Shown: positions 24,101 through 36,790, counted from the stretch's first letter. The stretch: DNA of 64,000 nt from Dimorphilus gyrociliatus (GCA_904063045.1 CAJFCJ010000012.1:1426001-1490000), one strand, 5' to 3'. Program-made: numbers and translations. Notes: generated by a model not told the origin, from the letters alone.

Positions 24101-24850
24101 CCTTTTTTCTTTTTTTTCTTTTTAGATTGAGACTCACTTTTTTGTAAATCTTCTAAATCGTTATTAGTTTCAGCATTATCTTTTTCTTTCGTTTTCTTTT
24201 TTTTGTCTGGTTTTGGCGTCTCCTTAATTTCTTCGGATGGGCTAACATTATCGTCATCTTCGTCAATAGCATCATTCAACATTGAGAAGGCTGACATAGA
24301 TTTTTTGACATTGTTAGTTGGAGGATCATCATCGATATCGTCAATTTCGTTTTCAACATCATCATCGTCATCATTCAGCAGTTGTAAGACTTTATTATTT
24401 TTCTTATTAAAAAAAGGAATAATACATTTTTTAACAATACTTTCTTCTGATGTAAGCTTAATATTTAAATTTCAAAGTATTTCTTATTTATAGAATTATG
24501 CAATCAAACCATGCAGTATAGTAATATTATACTCTCATGAAATTTATATATAAATCCGGCTTAAAATTTACTTTCCTCTTCTCAATGTTGTGCAATATTA
24601 GCAAGCGTTCCTTACCTTTGCTTTTTTATTCTTTTTTACAGTGACAATGCTTTCCTCCTCGTCGTTACCATTTAAGATAATGCCATGATCTAACTCGACA
24701 TCTTCTTTATCCGACCTGAAATTAAATTATAATACAGTATTTCGTTAACATACGTCATGTTCTTTTTGACACGTGTTGTAAAGAAAATATGCTTTAAACT
24801 CACCAATCGTCGTCTGTTCGATTTTTTTTGCCCTTTTTTGGCTTGCCCAT
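21158..24850 (-). CDS. EIF5B: Translation initiation factor eIF5B
   Basis: Ribosome-dependent GTPase that catalyses 60S joining, the IF2 homologue. Exons (minus): 24850-24804, 24715-24616, 24402-23034, 22968-21326, 21265-21158. They give 1088 aa. The N-terminal ~500 residues are Lys/Glu-rich and disordered (MGKPKKGKKNRTDDDW start). RAPVVCVLGHVDTGKT (G1) spans the exon junction at about residue 505. Next come GEAGGITQQIGATNVP (switch I), DTPGHESFSNLRDRGSSL (G3), ALNKIDRLYDW (G4), the domain II-III region VYVQASTLGSMEALL and the domain IV end KSDWVLIVELKKVF. The start of the third exon (24402, acceptor TTTAATAAG) is the least certain boundary. It is head-to-head with SLC39A11 across 237 bp. Confidence 0.96.
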
Positions 24851-25087
24851 CTTGTTTTCTTTTTAACAACATGAACAAGAGATTTACTGAAACAATATGA
24901 ACGTGGAATATCGAAATAATAAGTGTCGATATATCAGTATCGAGGAAAATACCTTAGAGTCGAATGAGCGACACTTTACGAGATTTCCGGTAGGTTGGCG
25001 CGTGCGCACTTAACAGACTAAATCGAAACTTTGATATTCTATTTTGGCTTTGAAATTTTTTAACATAAAAGAAATTAATACATATCT
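24851..25087. promoter_or_regulatory. Divergent promoter region EIF5B/SLC39A11
   Basis: 237 bp lie between opposed start codons. GGCGCGTGCGCAC (24998-25010) resembles an NRF1-type site (consensus GCGCATGCGC), the kind often found in bidirectional housekeeping promoters. Function is inferred. Confidence 0.45.
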
Positions 25088-26715
25088 ATGATTCCAAATA
25101 TACATCCAGTATTACAAACCTGTCTGGGTACAGCCTTCACATGGGGATTAACAGCTGTTGGGGCAGCTCTTGTATTTGTTTTCTCGGGAGGACAGGTATT
25201 TTCATCTATTTTCGCCCAAATATGCTACGTTCTCACGTTCGATATTTTTCTTAGAGGCGAGTTCTAGATGGAAGTCTAGGATTTGCAGCAGGCGTAAGTT
25301 GTGGAGGATGAATAAAAATCTTGACTTACTTATATCTAAGATTATTTAGGTGATGACAGCAGCATCTTTTTGGTCCCTTTTGGCTCCTGCTATTGAACTT
25401 GCCGAAAAATCAGGTCTCTATGGAGAAAATGGGGAATATTCGTTTATTCCAGTAGCTATTGGCTTCGGCCTGGGTGCTTTATTTGTTTACGGAGCAGATA
25501 TATTCTTGCCTTTCTTGGTTAATATATACATTAGTATATAAATATAATTAAATTAGCTCTCTATTTTCAAATATTGAAATGAATGAATTCTATCGTTTGC
25601 TTCAAAAATTCTTCTAAAAGATTTAAAAATTTATATGAGTGAACGTTTTTAATTGTAGGGAATAAACGATCCTACCTTGAGTTTAGCTGTAGCAACTTCT
25701 GATAAAGTCAAAGATGATGCAGATGCTGCAACGTTTTCTATAATTACCAAAGATGATAAGGCAGGTACATCAGGTAAATATAAATTATGGGCTTGATTAA
25801 ATATATTTAATCGGAAATTTATCAAGTCCATGCTTCTTTTTAACAGATAATTTAACAAGACGACATCAAACAAGCGGTGAATACGATTCAACATCAGAGA
25901 GGGCTTATACAGGAGACATACCAACCTCATCACAAATCAATTGGAAAAGAATTATGCTACTAATTATTGCTATAACAATTCATAATATTCCAGGTACACA
26001 GTAATTAATGAAAAAATTATGAACGATTAAAATGAGTTTCATAACCTTTCTTTAGAGGGACTAGCAGTAGGTGTAGGTTTTGGAGCCGTAGGTAAGACTT
26101 CATCAGCAACTTTTGAAAATGCAAGGTATATACACTTGTTGAAATAAATATTCTATATTGTTCTGCCCACTTTATATGTAATTTTTATATTTTACATTTA
26201 TAGAAATTTAGCAATTGGTATCGGAATACAAAATTTTCCAGAGGGTTTAGCAGTTAGTTTACCCTTAAAGGGCTCTGGAATGTCAACGTGGAAATGCTTC
26301 TTGTAAGTAAAATTCTATTATATGTTGTTGCTTGGTTTGGTTCTTTTTTTCAAAAATTACGTTTTTAGTTATGGGCAACTAAGTGGTATGGTAGAACCCA
26401 TTGCGGGCATATTAGGTGCTTTGGCTGTCGTCTTAGCGGAGCCAATATTACCGTATGCATTGGCATTTGCAGCTGGTGCTATGATATATGTTGTCGTTGA
26501 TGATATTATTCCAGAAGCTCAGTTATGGTAAGCTTTAGTAAGACAACACAAAGATTCTTGAAACAAATTTCAAGATTTGGCCTTCAAATTCTTGACTAAA
26601 CTTAATCTTTTAATTTGAAAATTTTTTTCTTTATAGTGGTAATGGAAAATTAGCTTCCTGGACAACAATTATCGGATTTATTGTTATGATGATTTTAGAC
26701 GTTGGTCTTGGTTAA
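25088..26715 (+). CDS. SLC39A11: ZIP zinc transporter SLC39A11 (ZIP11)
   Basis: GufA-type ZIP transporter moving Zn2+ toward the cytosol from Golgi/nuclear pools. Exons: 25088-25195, 25255-25293, 25350-25517, 25659-25773, 25847-25993, 26056-26125, 26204-26302, 26369-26527, 26637-26715. They give 327 aa (human 342). N-terminal helix [33 protein letters not shown]; metal-site helices with [19 protein letters not shown] (HNxPEG) and [14 protein letters not shown] (NFPEG); then [20 protein letters not shown] and the C-terminal [19 protein letters not shown]. The cytosolic loop at about residues 105-165 is variable as usual. All phases check. Confidence 0.96.
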
Positions 26716-27130
26716 AAAATTTTGCTAGTACTAAACAATTATTGAATTACAAGTATGTTTTTTTGGGATGTTTATATGTAAAGGAAGAATGATTAATTGG
26801 GAATTAGGTGATATGAACATTAGTAAAAAGATATATTGAAATTAATAATTTTTAATAATCAATTTAATTCTTTTCTGTTGAAGACTTGTTTGCGATTTAT
26901 TGATATTTTCTGATAGGAAATGTAGTTTTTATATCAACGTGTTGTGTTTTTTCTTATTTGTTATGAAATTTTTCTTTTTCTTTCAAAGATTTAAGGACCA
27001 AACATGATCATAAATACAAATGTTAAATAAAAATCTTACAGACTGGGTTTATTATTCGAGCTTAAACAGAAAAGAGAAAATACATATTCTAAAATAACCT
27101 AATTAGAAATGTTGTTATTTTTCTCGCTTT
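26716..27130. other. Convergent 3' UTR space
   Basis: 415 bp between the SLC39A11 and C10orf67-like stop codons. AT-rich; AATAAA-type signals occur near 27026 (TTAAATAAAAATC). No gene seen. Confidence 0.5.
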
Positions 27131-30100
27131 TTAATTCTTCACTTCTCCCATTGTTGGTGGTCTATTGATTGATAACGTAATATAATATTAGTATAATTAA
27201 AGTGTTCGTGCTTAAAGGATTTTTATGAAATATATAAGTATACCGTCGATGAGGCGATATTGGAACAATGTCCTCAGGTAGATCTTCTTCGTTGTCAGAC
27301 ATAACTTGATTTTCTGAATAGTACGTAAATAAATTGAGATACACATCATTAGTGAAACAAATGAAGTTATCTATTTTTTATGTATGAACCTAACTTTTAC
27401 AACAAACTGCTTTAGTATTATTATTTAAAAATAATAGCAATAATAATAAAAATAAAAATTAATTAAGTGAAATATCTACCGTCTAATCTGGAAAATATTC
27501 CTGTTTGCCTTCCGCTTTGAGCGGAAACTGTATAGCTAATAAGATCTTGAGAAATTTTCTTCTCCTCAGATCGAGAAACTGGAGGCTGAAAATTATGGCA
27601 ACATTTGAACAACTAATAGTTGTGTAAATAAGGCATCTTACTAATTTTCTTTGACGGTTAGGTCCCATAGATTTAGTTCCCATAATTCCGTCAGGCGTGT
27701 CAACCTTTAAGATTATTTACATGTCAATAATGTAGGGTACTGTATAAGATATTTATTGTTTTTCATTTTCTACTTACCGCGTAACTAATTGATGCTTGGT
27801 GTAAATTTGCAGCTTGCTTTTGAAGATTTTGTCGTAGATAACTTTCATCTTTGAGAGCATGCATACTAAAGAATAAATTAGAGTATAATTAATTATGACT
27901 AGTTAATACAGCTTTATTAGGAACAAAATAATTATTAAAACTCCTCTTTCTTTGATAGGTTTGAACTTAATTGAGGATAAATGCTAAAAAGCAGAAAAAT
28001 TACCTTTGCTTCATTATAGCAAATTTCTTTTCCCATGATTTTTGCATCTTATCCATTTCTCTTTTCAACCTATTTACTTCTGCTTTGAGACGATCTTGCA
28101 TCATTCTCTCATGTTCCATACTTCCAGCATCTTTAGCAGCCAATCTGGATTTTTGTTTCTCCTGATTTAACATTTGTTGCAGTTTAGTAATTTCGCTTGT
28201 TAATTGATCATTTTTCAAACGAGCTTCTTTCAAATCAGAGTCTTTGGTGTTTGATAGAGATAAATTTTTAGATTCTCTTATAGCATCAGCAGTTTCTTGC
28301 TGTGCCTTTTTCAATTTTTCTTCATATTGCGCGATTATTTCCTTTCTAATTTCTTCCTTTTCTTTTTCCAACTATGGATAGAAAGTGGAAGGCGTAAAAA
28401 TAGATATGAAACTAATTACAGGCTATTTCATAGGGATAAGAGATCGCTTACCTTCGATACAGCCATCTTATGATCACCTGCCATTGAATCCTGCAGAAGC
28501 TCCTTTTCAGAGTTTAACTAGATATTTTTTAATTTTGGTTTACAAAGAAGAGTTTCTTAGAAATTTTATGTAAAATAGAAAAATAGATTTTACATACCTG
28601 ATGTATAGTAGCCTTATTCTGTGTTAACTCTACTTTCAGCTTTTCTATTTCCCCCTCTTCCAGGAAAAGTAATAATATATAAGAGGTTTTATAAAGTATA
28701 TGATATGTTAAAACATTATTACTTAGAGCTCTATTCGAATCTTGTTCGGCTTTAATATTAGCTAAATGTCTTTCGTTTAGACTTCTTTCATGAGTCAAAC
28801 TCTCTTTTAAACCCTGAACTTCAGCTTGAGCCGCTATTAGTTCTTGATTCTAGTTAATTAATAATTTAATGATTAAGAGACTACTTAGAAAAATGTGTAA
28901 AAAGAGAAAATGGATACATGGAGAGAAAGAGAGGAAAAAACAACTCTTTTAGCTAGAAAAAAAACATTAGATAAAAAGGATAGTTAAAAAAATCATGCAA
29001 AAACAAAAAGCGGCATTCTTAGGTTCAAAAATTTTGTTCAAGTGTCTTAAAAATTTAGCCAAAATTGTAAAATCTTTCTTTACATTATTCTATTTTTGGT
29101 TAAAAACAAATGTAGGTAAGACACTCTTATGAAATTGTTAGCACTCTGTGAACCTCTTCCGATTCCACTGTAAACTCGGATTCATCATCCATAGGATATT
29201 CCAGACGAATTTTCAACTTTATAATATATTAATCATTGTAACAAAAACAAAATTCACTTCAAATCGTGCTTTTCTTTATATATTTTAAGGTTATTATAAA
29301 AATTAAAAGATGTATATAATTGGATATGAGGATTTGAAATAATCGAATTCTCTAATGATTATTAACAAAAATCTCGAATGATTTTTAATATACGGGTATC
29401 TTTAAGAATTACATAATATATAATCCACATATATATACAGTATATACATATATATAAAAATATTATTTCCGTATATTTTGAATATCATTCTCCAGGTAAA
29501 AATATGTCATTAAAACTCTCTTGGTTGGAATTAGAATGCAAAAACATTCGTGCAGGTGCATTCATTTTAAAAACAAAAAAAACAAATAGAAAACTTGTAC
29601 TAAAGGCCCATTATAGGGTAAGCCATTTAGTAAGGCGTACCACTGGAGTTGGTTCACGAAATGCAGATGTCCTATCCGGTTCGGTTGAAGGTGTTATGGA
29701 AACAAGTTTCGGTACGCTGAGTAGCGCCTTTACATATAGTTATTAAAGAATTTTGTTTATAATTTTGTCACCATCACCAAGATATGTTATTTTATTTAAT
29801 GAATTATTATTCCTATTACGTAATTACCCTATTAATCTATTCATAAATACACAGTATATATACATATATATTTAGTATCAAAACCATTGAAAGTATGAAA
29901 AAATTGAAAAAGCTAAGTATAAGTAAGTAGTAGTAATAATAATAAGTAATTGTAATTTACTAATAGCTTATATTTTGTTTACTGGTAATAAACAAAATTG
30001 AAACAAAAAGATCCGAAAAAAAAGAAAAATTATGAAGGTTTATATTTTTGTTTTGTTTGTTTGTTTATATACCGTAAATGATATTGTATGCTTGACTCTT

Positions 30101-33100
30101 TTCTCCGTTGCAGCACTTGCATTTCTTATTGAAATCTTTTTGTTTACACACATATATACAAGTATACACAGTATATATATAGAAATATATAGAAATTTCT
30201 TTTGCTGTTACTATATAATATTATTATTTCTATAATAATATTTTTAATGAATAATTAATTACTGTATAAAAATTAATTTAATAATTCTTTATATATCAAG
30301 TAAATAGATAAATAGTTAATAAAATTTTTTATTAATTGCTTACCTCGTCTCTTTCTCTTTGTAATTTTTCGCATTGAAGTTGTAACATTTCCATGCTAGT
30401 TTCGTTTCTCTATTTAAAGTGAATTAAATGCAATAATAGACATTCTATTGACATTTCATTCTTTATTCTCTTTCTCACTTACCTGTATCACATCTTTTAA
30501 TTCTTTTATTTTATCTTCTAAATTTCCAACTCCTTTACTTAGTTTTTCCTTTTCTTTTCTCATTTTTTCCCTTATTCTCACCTATGATAAATTATCATTC
30601 ATTTCGTGATTATTAACTATAAATTCTATTTTTTATATACAGCATATAATTTGCCTATTCGAGCTAGAGCATCTGCTAATTGTTGCTGGTAAGCTCTCCG
30701 AATCGTTTGAACTCTGTCTTCGTGTTCTCTTTTCATGTGTGCTAGTCGATCGTTTATTCTTGTATATCTAGTTAAAAAAGTTAAATATTAGTAATTTGCT
30801 ATAATTATCATGTAATAAATTATAAAATATGACAGCATTAGATATTTTAAATTAATAATTGAATATTTTTCCTTCTTGTTATCATTCTATGGATGAATAA
30901 TAAAAATAAAAACAGTAAAAACAGTCCATTATTAAACAATCAACAATCGAATAGATCGAACAGTAGAATAGATAGTATAGACAATCATCATAAAGTAACA
31001 ATAATATATTATTGTATACATCTTTAATTAAATTAATTAAAAGTTTGAATTCAGCTTGAGGATATAGCTTTCTTAAATTCTACTATTAAGAAAGAAGATG
31101 TTGAAAGGCAATTAAATTTTAATAAAGATAGTAAGTTAATAGTTACATTAGAAAATATCCTGTAGATGGCATATTTTATTTCGTTTCTCAACTTTCTCTC
31201 TCTCTCTCTATTTTCCCCTCTCATCTACTTACTTAGTCACTCACTCGTTCGCTTACTCACTCATTCATTTTCATTCTTCCTTTTGCATTATATTTTTTTA
31301 CAACAGGTCATATGTAAAAGTATCATTTAAGAACCAGCAGTAAAATCAAATAATGCGAAAATGATTTATTAAGAGTACTATAGATTTATAGATAAGGCAT
31401 ATAAATAAAAACTATGAGAATTTATATATATATATACAGTATATATATAAGAATCTGTCTGTACATTTTAAACTTGAATAGATTATTATCATTTTTATTG
31501 ATATATTAAAATTACACATTTCACGCTATAAAAGTAAAAAAAGAATTGATATTATGAACTTTTTATTGGTAGAAAAGCTTTTTCAGTTAAAAGTCTTTTT
31601 TTTTTAACTTTTTACTTGAATGATAATGTTCAAATATATTAACTTCGAAGCAAGTTATAGCAAAGCATTTATTCTATTCTATATAAACAGAACCAGTTAT
31701 AATATATAGAAAAGATCTACACAATTCCAAGTATCTAAAAGTAAACGCTCTGCTACAGCCGTCCAAAGCATCGGAATTCGATCGCGTAGCTTTTGGCCTA
31801 ACTATTAATCCTTCAGGCGACCTGAAAAACTGGAGATTGGCGGAAGATAAGGCGTTGAGTGCTCTTAAATACGACTCCTTAGTGAATAGAACAGCGGCTG
31901 CAATCGAACTATTGGACGCTATAACAGTTCAGGGATGTGATTCAGAAAGGTTTTTCTTCTTGTTTAAAACTCTATCCTTTTAATAGTTAATTATGACAGC
32001 AATGTTGATTATTACTAATATGTATTTCTTTATATCAAAGCAATCTTTGTTTTTTTTTTCAATTCTTCGTTCTCCCCTCCTTTCCTATCCTTTCCTCTTC
32101 CTTTCAGTGAAATGTTCAATAGGAATTGTAAAAATAAGGAATGATTGTAAATTTTATAAATATCGTTATTGTTTATTAGAAATTACAACTAAATATAATA
32201 TCTTCTTTCTGCGTATGGGAAGAAAAATTAATTGGCTTCCTGAATCACATCCTAGGAGAACGAAAAACGTAGACAAATAATTGATAACCTCCAAAGAAAG
32301 TTGACAATTGTTGCTAGAAGTCGACGAATCAAGCATATGAAAAATAGGACTACAGGGTATACGAATAATTCAAAATTTAATTCAGTAATGGCAACCCTTT
32401 GGGCTAAAAGACGAGAGCGAAATATAGAAAATATTCTACTAAATACTCCTACTGTACCTAATTATGCTAATAATTTAGAAATATTCAGATCTTCTATCGA
32501 CTATGGTAGACCTAAATCAGCGAATTTCCTTCTTACAAAAAAGCAGCAATATAAAAAATATTCTAGACCTAATAGTGGCTTTTGTTCAACTAAAAATAAG
32601 TACACGTCAATCAGCGAAACTAGGAGTAAACCAAAGGAAAAGCCAACTAATATAACGAATAATAAGAGTAGCGAAATGAGAATTATAAAGTAATAATAAG
32701 AATCATTTAGAGCCTAAAAAATTTTACTTTCAATGATAAAAGTATGCTATATTCATATGTTTAATACACGGTATAAATATATATAGACAGTATATATTTA
32801 AACACGTAAATTATTTAACTACTAAGTGGTGATAAGTTCTTAAAGAACTATTCTTTTTATTACTTTAAATCAAAGTAACAAACTTTCTATAGACTTCAAT
32901 GACAAACGAACAGCTATAAAGGATACAATATCTATTTGTTCATTTTCAATTATCTCTCCCAAATCGAGTGTCAATGCAGAGCAAATATTAAATAGTAAAT
33001 CATTGAAATTGAATAAATCTTCAAATTCTTTGAATCAATCAACTACATCGACGAAACATAATGGAAAGCACTTTAAAAATACTATATTAAATCTGGATAA

Positions 33101-35527
33101 TTCTAAGACGACTATTAAGAAGAAAAAGTCATTAACAAAAACCAAGAAAAATACAGTTTCACCTGATCATATAGAACCAATTGAAAAAAAGATTGTAGAC
33201 CATTCAAATTTCACTCAAACTTATAAAGATAAACTTGTTAACAACGATATTGATGATGATAATGATAATGGCCATGATAATGTTGAAAATAACTCTAAAT
33301 TATTGTTTAATGATAAACAGTTTATCTATGACAATTTAAAAGTAAAAGGTGACACAGCTGTTGAATTTTTCGAGTTGAAAGAAGACAACAAGGATATTGC
33401 CAAAAATTATTTACTGAGCAAAATTCCCAATCAAAAGGAGTGTGATGAAAAGGAATATGAGAAAGAAGGGGAAAACAAAGAAGAATATGAAGAGGAATTT
33501 ACTCAATCTACAAATGATCCATGGGTTTATCGGATTGAGGAATCGGATGAAACCTGCAGTTCAGATCTATCTGACCTAAATTCTGTCCAAGTTAATAGGG
33601 ATATTGATAATTTGCAGAGTTTTTTAAAAGATGAAGGAGAAATGGTTAGAACTTCGAGTGAAAATATTCACGAAAGTTTAACTGATAGAAAAGAATTGCT
33701 TAAAAGAGAAAAAGTAATTACTGATGAGAAATCAGTTGGCTTTAATTTACAAACTGGAATAACTCAATATACAAAAGAATCGAGCGAAATATTGAATAAT
33801 CTAGAGGCAAACGATAACATAAGCGAATTTTCAAGGAAATCGTCTAGAAATCGTTCTAGCCGAGCTTCATTTCCGAAAAGGAAAAGCTCTGATTCTGGAT
33901 TTTTAGCTTATAAGGTAAATCGTCAGATAGAAATTTTTCCTTATCATTTATATTAAAAAGTACAAAATTTATAATACATTAGGAACTCATGGGTAAAGAT
34001 TTCAAAGTAATTGAAAAGTTAAGGTGGCACGATCTTTCAACTTATTCCCTATCAATGCAGTCATCAAGATTTGAGTTACCCATAGATATACAAAATTTAG
34101 AGGGTTTAAAACCTTTGGAATATCTTCTGGAGTTTACAATTATTAGCGAAAGGAGAAGTGTCATTTACTCTAAAATCTTTTTCAAATATAGATCTGGTTT
34201 ATTTGGTGGTATTACACCGAAGGTTTGTGAAACTCTTATTACTTTTATCATACATTTGTATAACCTATTCTCTTCTATTGTAAAACAAAAAGGATATTAA
34301 TAAAGCAGTGTCGGATGTTTTTGTATCAGTTATAAATGTAGAAGAGCTAATGGGATTAAAGGAGATAACTTTAGCTGGTGAAAGCTATATGAATCAAAGA
34401 ACTTTTGGGGTATTTTGCGCTTTTGCGGAGAGATTACTTTTCATAAAAAGAGCGTAAGTAAAAAGGAAATTATAATGATTCTGCTTTCCTATCAATTCAC
34501 TTCTAATTTTCTTTTTTATGTTTACTTTAAATTCGTTCCTATCCTAGCTTATCTGGTATAAAATACTTTGGTTATCCTCAAAGGCCTCACTTAGAGCAAG
34601 CTGATTTTTACAACTTTAAGAAAACTGTTGAAATAATTAAAATTGATGAAAATCTTCAATATCTTTTTGACATTCTCAATAATCCAAACAACGTTCCAGT
34701 AGAATTGCTATCCACTACCGAAAAATTGATAAACTATACTGGCGAAGGGAAGTTAACGGGTTTGACCTCTTTAACAAATAATAGCAGACCGATTCCACTC
34801 ATATGGAAAAGGAACCAATGATTAACATAGAATAGTAGATAGTCAACGTTTTTTTAATATTTTTCATAAGGTTTATAAATTTGAATTGAGAGATTTAAAT
34901 TGGAAGATTTTAATAAAGTTTGCTTTTTTCCTTTATCTCTATCTATATTGTGTTCAACTATCTGTATCTTTTAAATGTAAGAAAGTCTATTCTACAGTTT
35001 AAATTCAATTATAAAATTAAAGAAAAAAGTATAAATACTTACAAATCTATAGATTTTGCTGTTAATTTATCACCGAATTCTGCTCTTAAAGCTTGTTTTG
35101 CAAAGTATACGTCCTTTTTCATTTCCCCAACGTCCTTCAATTCGAAAAAGAATGTTTAAGAATTGTTCTTTTGCAATTAAAGTTATTTTCTTTGTTATTC
35201 TACTTTTCCCTTACCTCTACGAGACCTTCTACTGTATCCATAGTATCGTATAGATCTAAAATTTCCGAAACATCCGTTTGACAAACTTTATCTTGGCGAA
35301 AAAAACCAATTTTTTGATCATCTGCCAATGTAGGCCTAAGCATTTACGATAAAATTTTACTTTTAATAAGAAAATTTTCAGGTAATTGTAAATTTAATCT
35401 ACCGTATTGCATAACTAGCTTGTTTATTGTTATCCTCGAGAAATTTTCTCTTAAAATTATCATCCTCTTCGTCCGTTTCGCTAAAAAATCCGTCAGATTG
35501 AGGGGTATCCTCTTGAACGGCCGCCAT
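27131..35527 (-). CDS. C10orf67: C10orf67-family coiled-coil protein
   Basis: Conserved protein of unknown function. Exons (minus): 35527-35403, 35335-35215, 35134-35043, 30767-30641, 30581-30483, 30409-30344, 29216-29154, 28849-28723, 28656-28598, 28517-28452, 28371-28004, 27865-27778, 27704-27642, 27585-27480, 27313-27244, 27161-27131. All phases agree, giving 556 aa. The match to vertebrate C10orf67 rests on GFFRQDKVCQTDVSEIL near the N-terminus (family GFFTTDHATQTDSSEIL), AYQQQLADALARI and the C-terminal MQKSWEKKFAIMKQR (family LNKSWEKRFFILRN). The middle is continuous coiled coil. An extra in-frame exon at 29727-29641 is possible. The 4.3 kb third intron (30768-35042) harbours a gene on the other strand. 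Confidence 0.8.
29641..29727 (-). CDS. Candidate extra exon of C10orf67-like gene
   Basis: On the minus strand, acceptor TATGTAAAG is followed by 29 in-frame codons (ALLSVPKLVSITPSTEPD..., ending REPTPV) and donor GTACGC. Length is 87 nt with phase 0 at both ends, exactly compatible with splicing between exons ending at 30344 and starting at 29216. Base composition is less AT-rich than the intron around it. The Ser/Thr/Pro-rich content recalls the disordered stretch in the middle of vertebrate C10orf67. It could be a constitutive or alternative exon. The plus-strand ORF over the same bases (29504-29746) is the weaker reading. Confidence 0.4.
31191..31275. repeat. Low-complexity CT and TCAC-like tract
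   Basis: A (TC)n run is followed by an imperfect series of ACTCACTCGTTCGCTTACTC-type units inside the large C10orf67 intron, upstream of the nested gene. Simple-sequence DNA without coding signal. Confidence 0.6.
31691..34821 (+). CDS. Unrecognised gene nested in C10orf67 intron
   Basis: Plus-strand gene wholly inside a minus-strand intron. Well-supported 3' exons in continuous frame: 32893-33914, 33983-34222, 34293-34453, 34548-34821 (TGA). Upstream coding blocks: 31691-31949 (VAFGLTINPSGDLKNWRLAE..., SLVNRTAAAIELLDAIT) and 32256 to about 32680 (ENEKRRQIIDNLQRKLTIVA..., basic). The 32893 exon is Lys/Ser/Asp/Glu-rich and disordered. The C-terminal ~220 residues look globular: LRWHDLSTYSL, EYLLEFTIISERRSVIYSKI, FGGITPKDINKAVSDVF, NVEELMGLKEITLAGESYM, QRTFGVFCAFAERLLFIKR. 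FxYRSGLFGGIT-DINKAV hints at an EF-hand-like helix pair without a clear calcium loop. I could not resolve the 5' end or the 31949/32256 and 32680/32893 junctions. I do not recognise the family. Confidence 0.65.
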
Positions 35528-36790
35528 CTTTGTTTATTAGCAACAGAGATATATACCATTAGGCCTACTACTGTCCCATTGGTGATTTTGTAGAATAAAG
35601 TTATTTAGTAGAAAATTTCGAAAGAAAAAAAAAATCGGATCAAATGGAGCTATGTAATTAATTAGTAAGAGAAAAAAGAGAGATTGCCTTAACAATGGAG
35701 CGAATACTTGTTGATTGATAAAAAGATCTAGGAATCTTCATCTCTAATTGATGATAAATAGAAATTTTTTGTCTATCTATTTCGCAAAGTAATGACATAT
35801 ATTAATTAATATATATAAAAAAGATATATATGGTTTGAAGAACACAGAGAAATTGCAATCTTTTAAGTAGAATGACCCGTCCTCTCCGTAGTACTTTCCG
35901 TTTTTAGACACTAAAACAAGGATTATAATTTATAAAATTTAATTTTAGTATATTAGATAAAGGATAATTAGATTTTCTAATATTAGAAAAATGATAAGGA
36001 AAAGGTCTGGATATTTGACATTCAACTATATTATCAGTTTAATGAGTTAACAACTTTAACTTACAAAAGTCTTATTAATAAGACACTTGGGCTTGTATAT
36101 TACATTTCCAGTCATAATAATGTTAGATAGTTATTAAAGTACTTTATTAGTCAGGAGAGGACTTTAGTAAACAATTGTGGCAGAAGAAGCGATAACGTTG
36201 AACGATTTGAACATTTTTTGAAAATTTTGTTTATGCTTGTAAATTCGTCATTTAAAATTTCATTTAACTCTTTTTTTTTGTGTGTTGATATATTTTAGTA
36301 AATAAAATACAATCATATTTATCATAGATACATAATTGTATATATTTTTGCGAAGAATACACGAAATAAAACCAATATATATGTGGCAATTTATAAAAAA
36401 AAAACATATAGTTCTGCTCCTTTCGGCTAAACTTTTTTTTTAAATTTATTCGTATGAAAGTATCATATCAACACAAAAACTTCCATGTAGATACACAAAA
36501 CGGATAAAAATTACACACGCATAAAATCAAAGTCACTACGTCGCATATACATGAAGTGAACTTAAACAGACAACCAATTAGGCCTATAAAGTATAACTTA
36601 AGAAGTACATATGGTGTTCAATCCGTATCTGCAGTTACTTCAATGCGTCTGTAAATAACAAAATAATAATTATGGTTCATAACCAGCATTGTTCAAAATT
36701 ATATTGCGTATTAAATTAGCGTTTATGAGTTTAGAAAGCAGACGTACAGATACAAGACGTTGATCATGCAACAGAATCAACTTGTTTTCG
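35528..36790. other. Intergenic, no gene seen
   Basis: 1.26 kb between the C10orf67-like start and the PPP2R1 stop, both minus strand. Very AT-rich with no supported exon on either strand. It must hold the C10orf67-like promoter and the PPP2R1 3' UTR. Confidence 0.5.

Noticed and set aside
23513-24130. 205-codon plus-strand ORF.
   Set aside because: It is the antisense of the Lys/Glu-codon-rich EIF5B N-terminus and reads as Ser/Phe-rich low complexity.
29504-29746. 80-codon plus-strand ORF within the C10orf67 intron.
   Set aside because: No family or splice support. The minus strand of the same bases gives a phase-compatible exon instead.
31949-32256. Joining nested-gene exon 31691-31949 directly to the block at 32256.
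   Set aside because: The first ends in phase 2 and the second must begin in phase 0. No intermediate exon with proper GT-AG ends could be found, so the junction is left unresolved.
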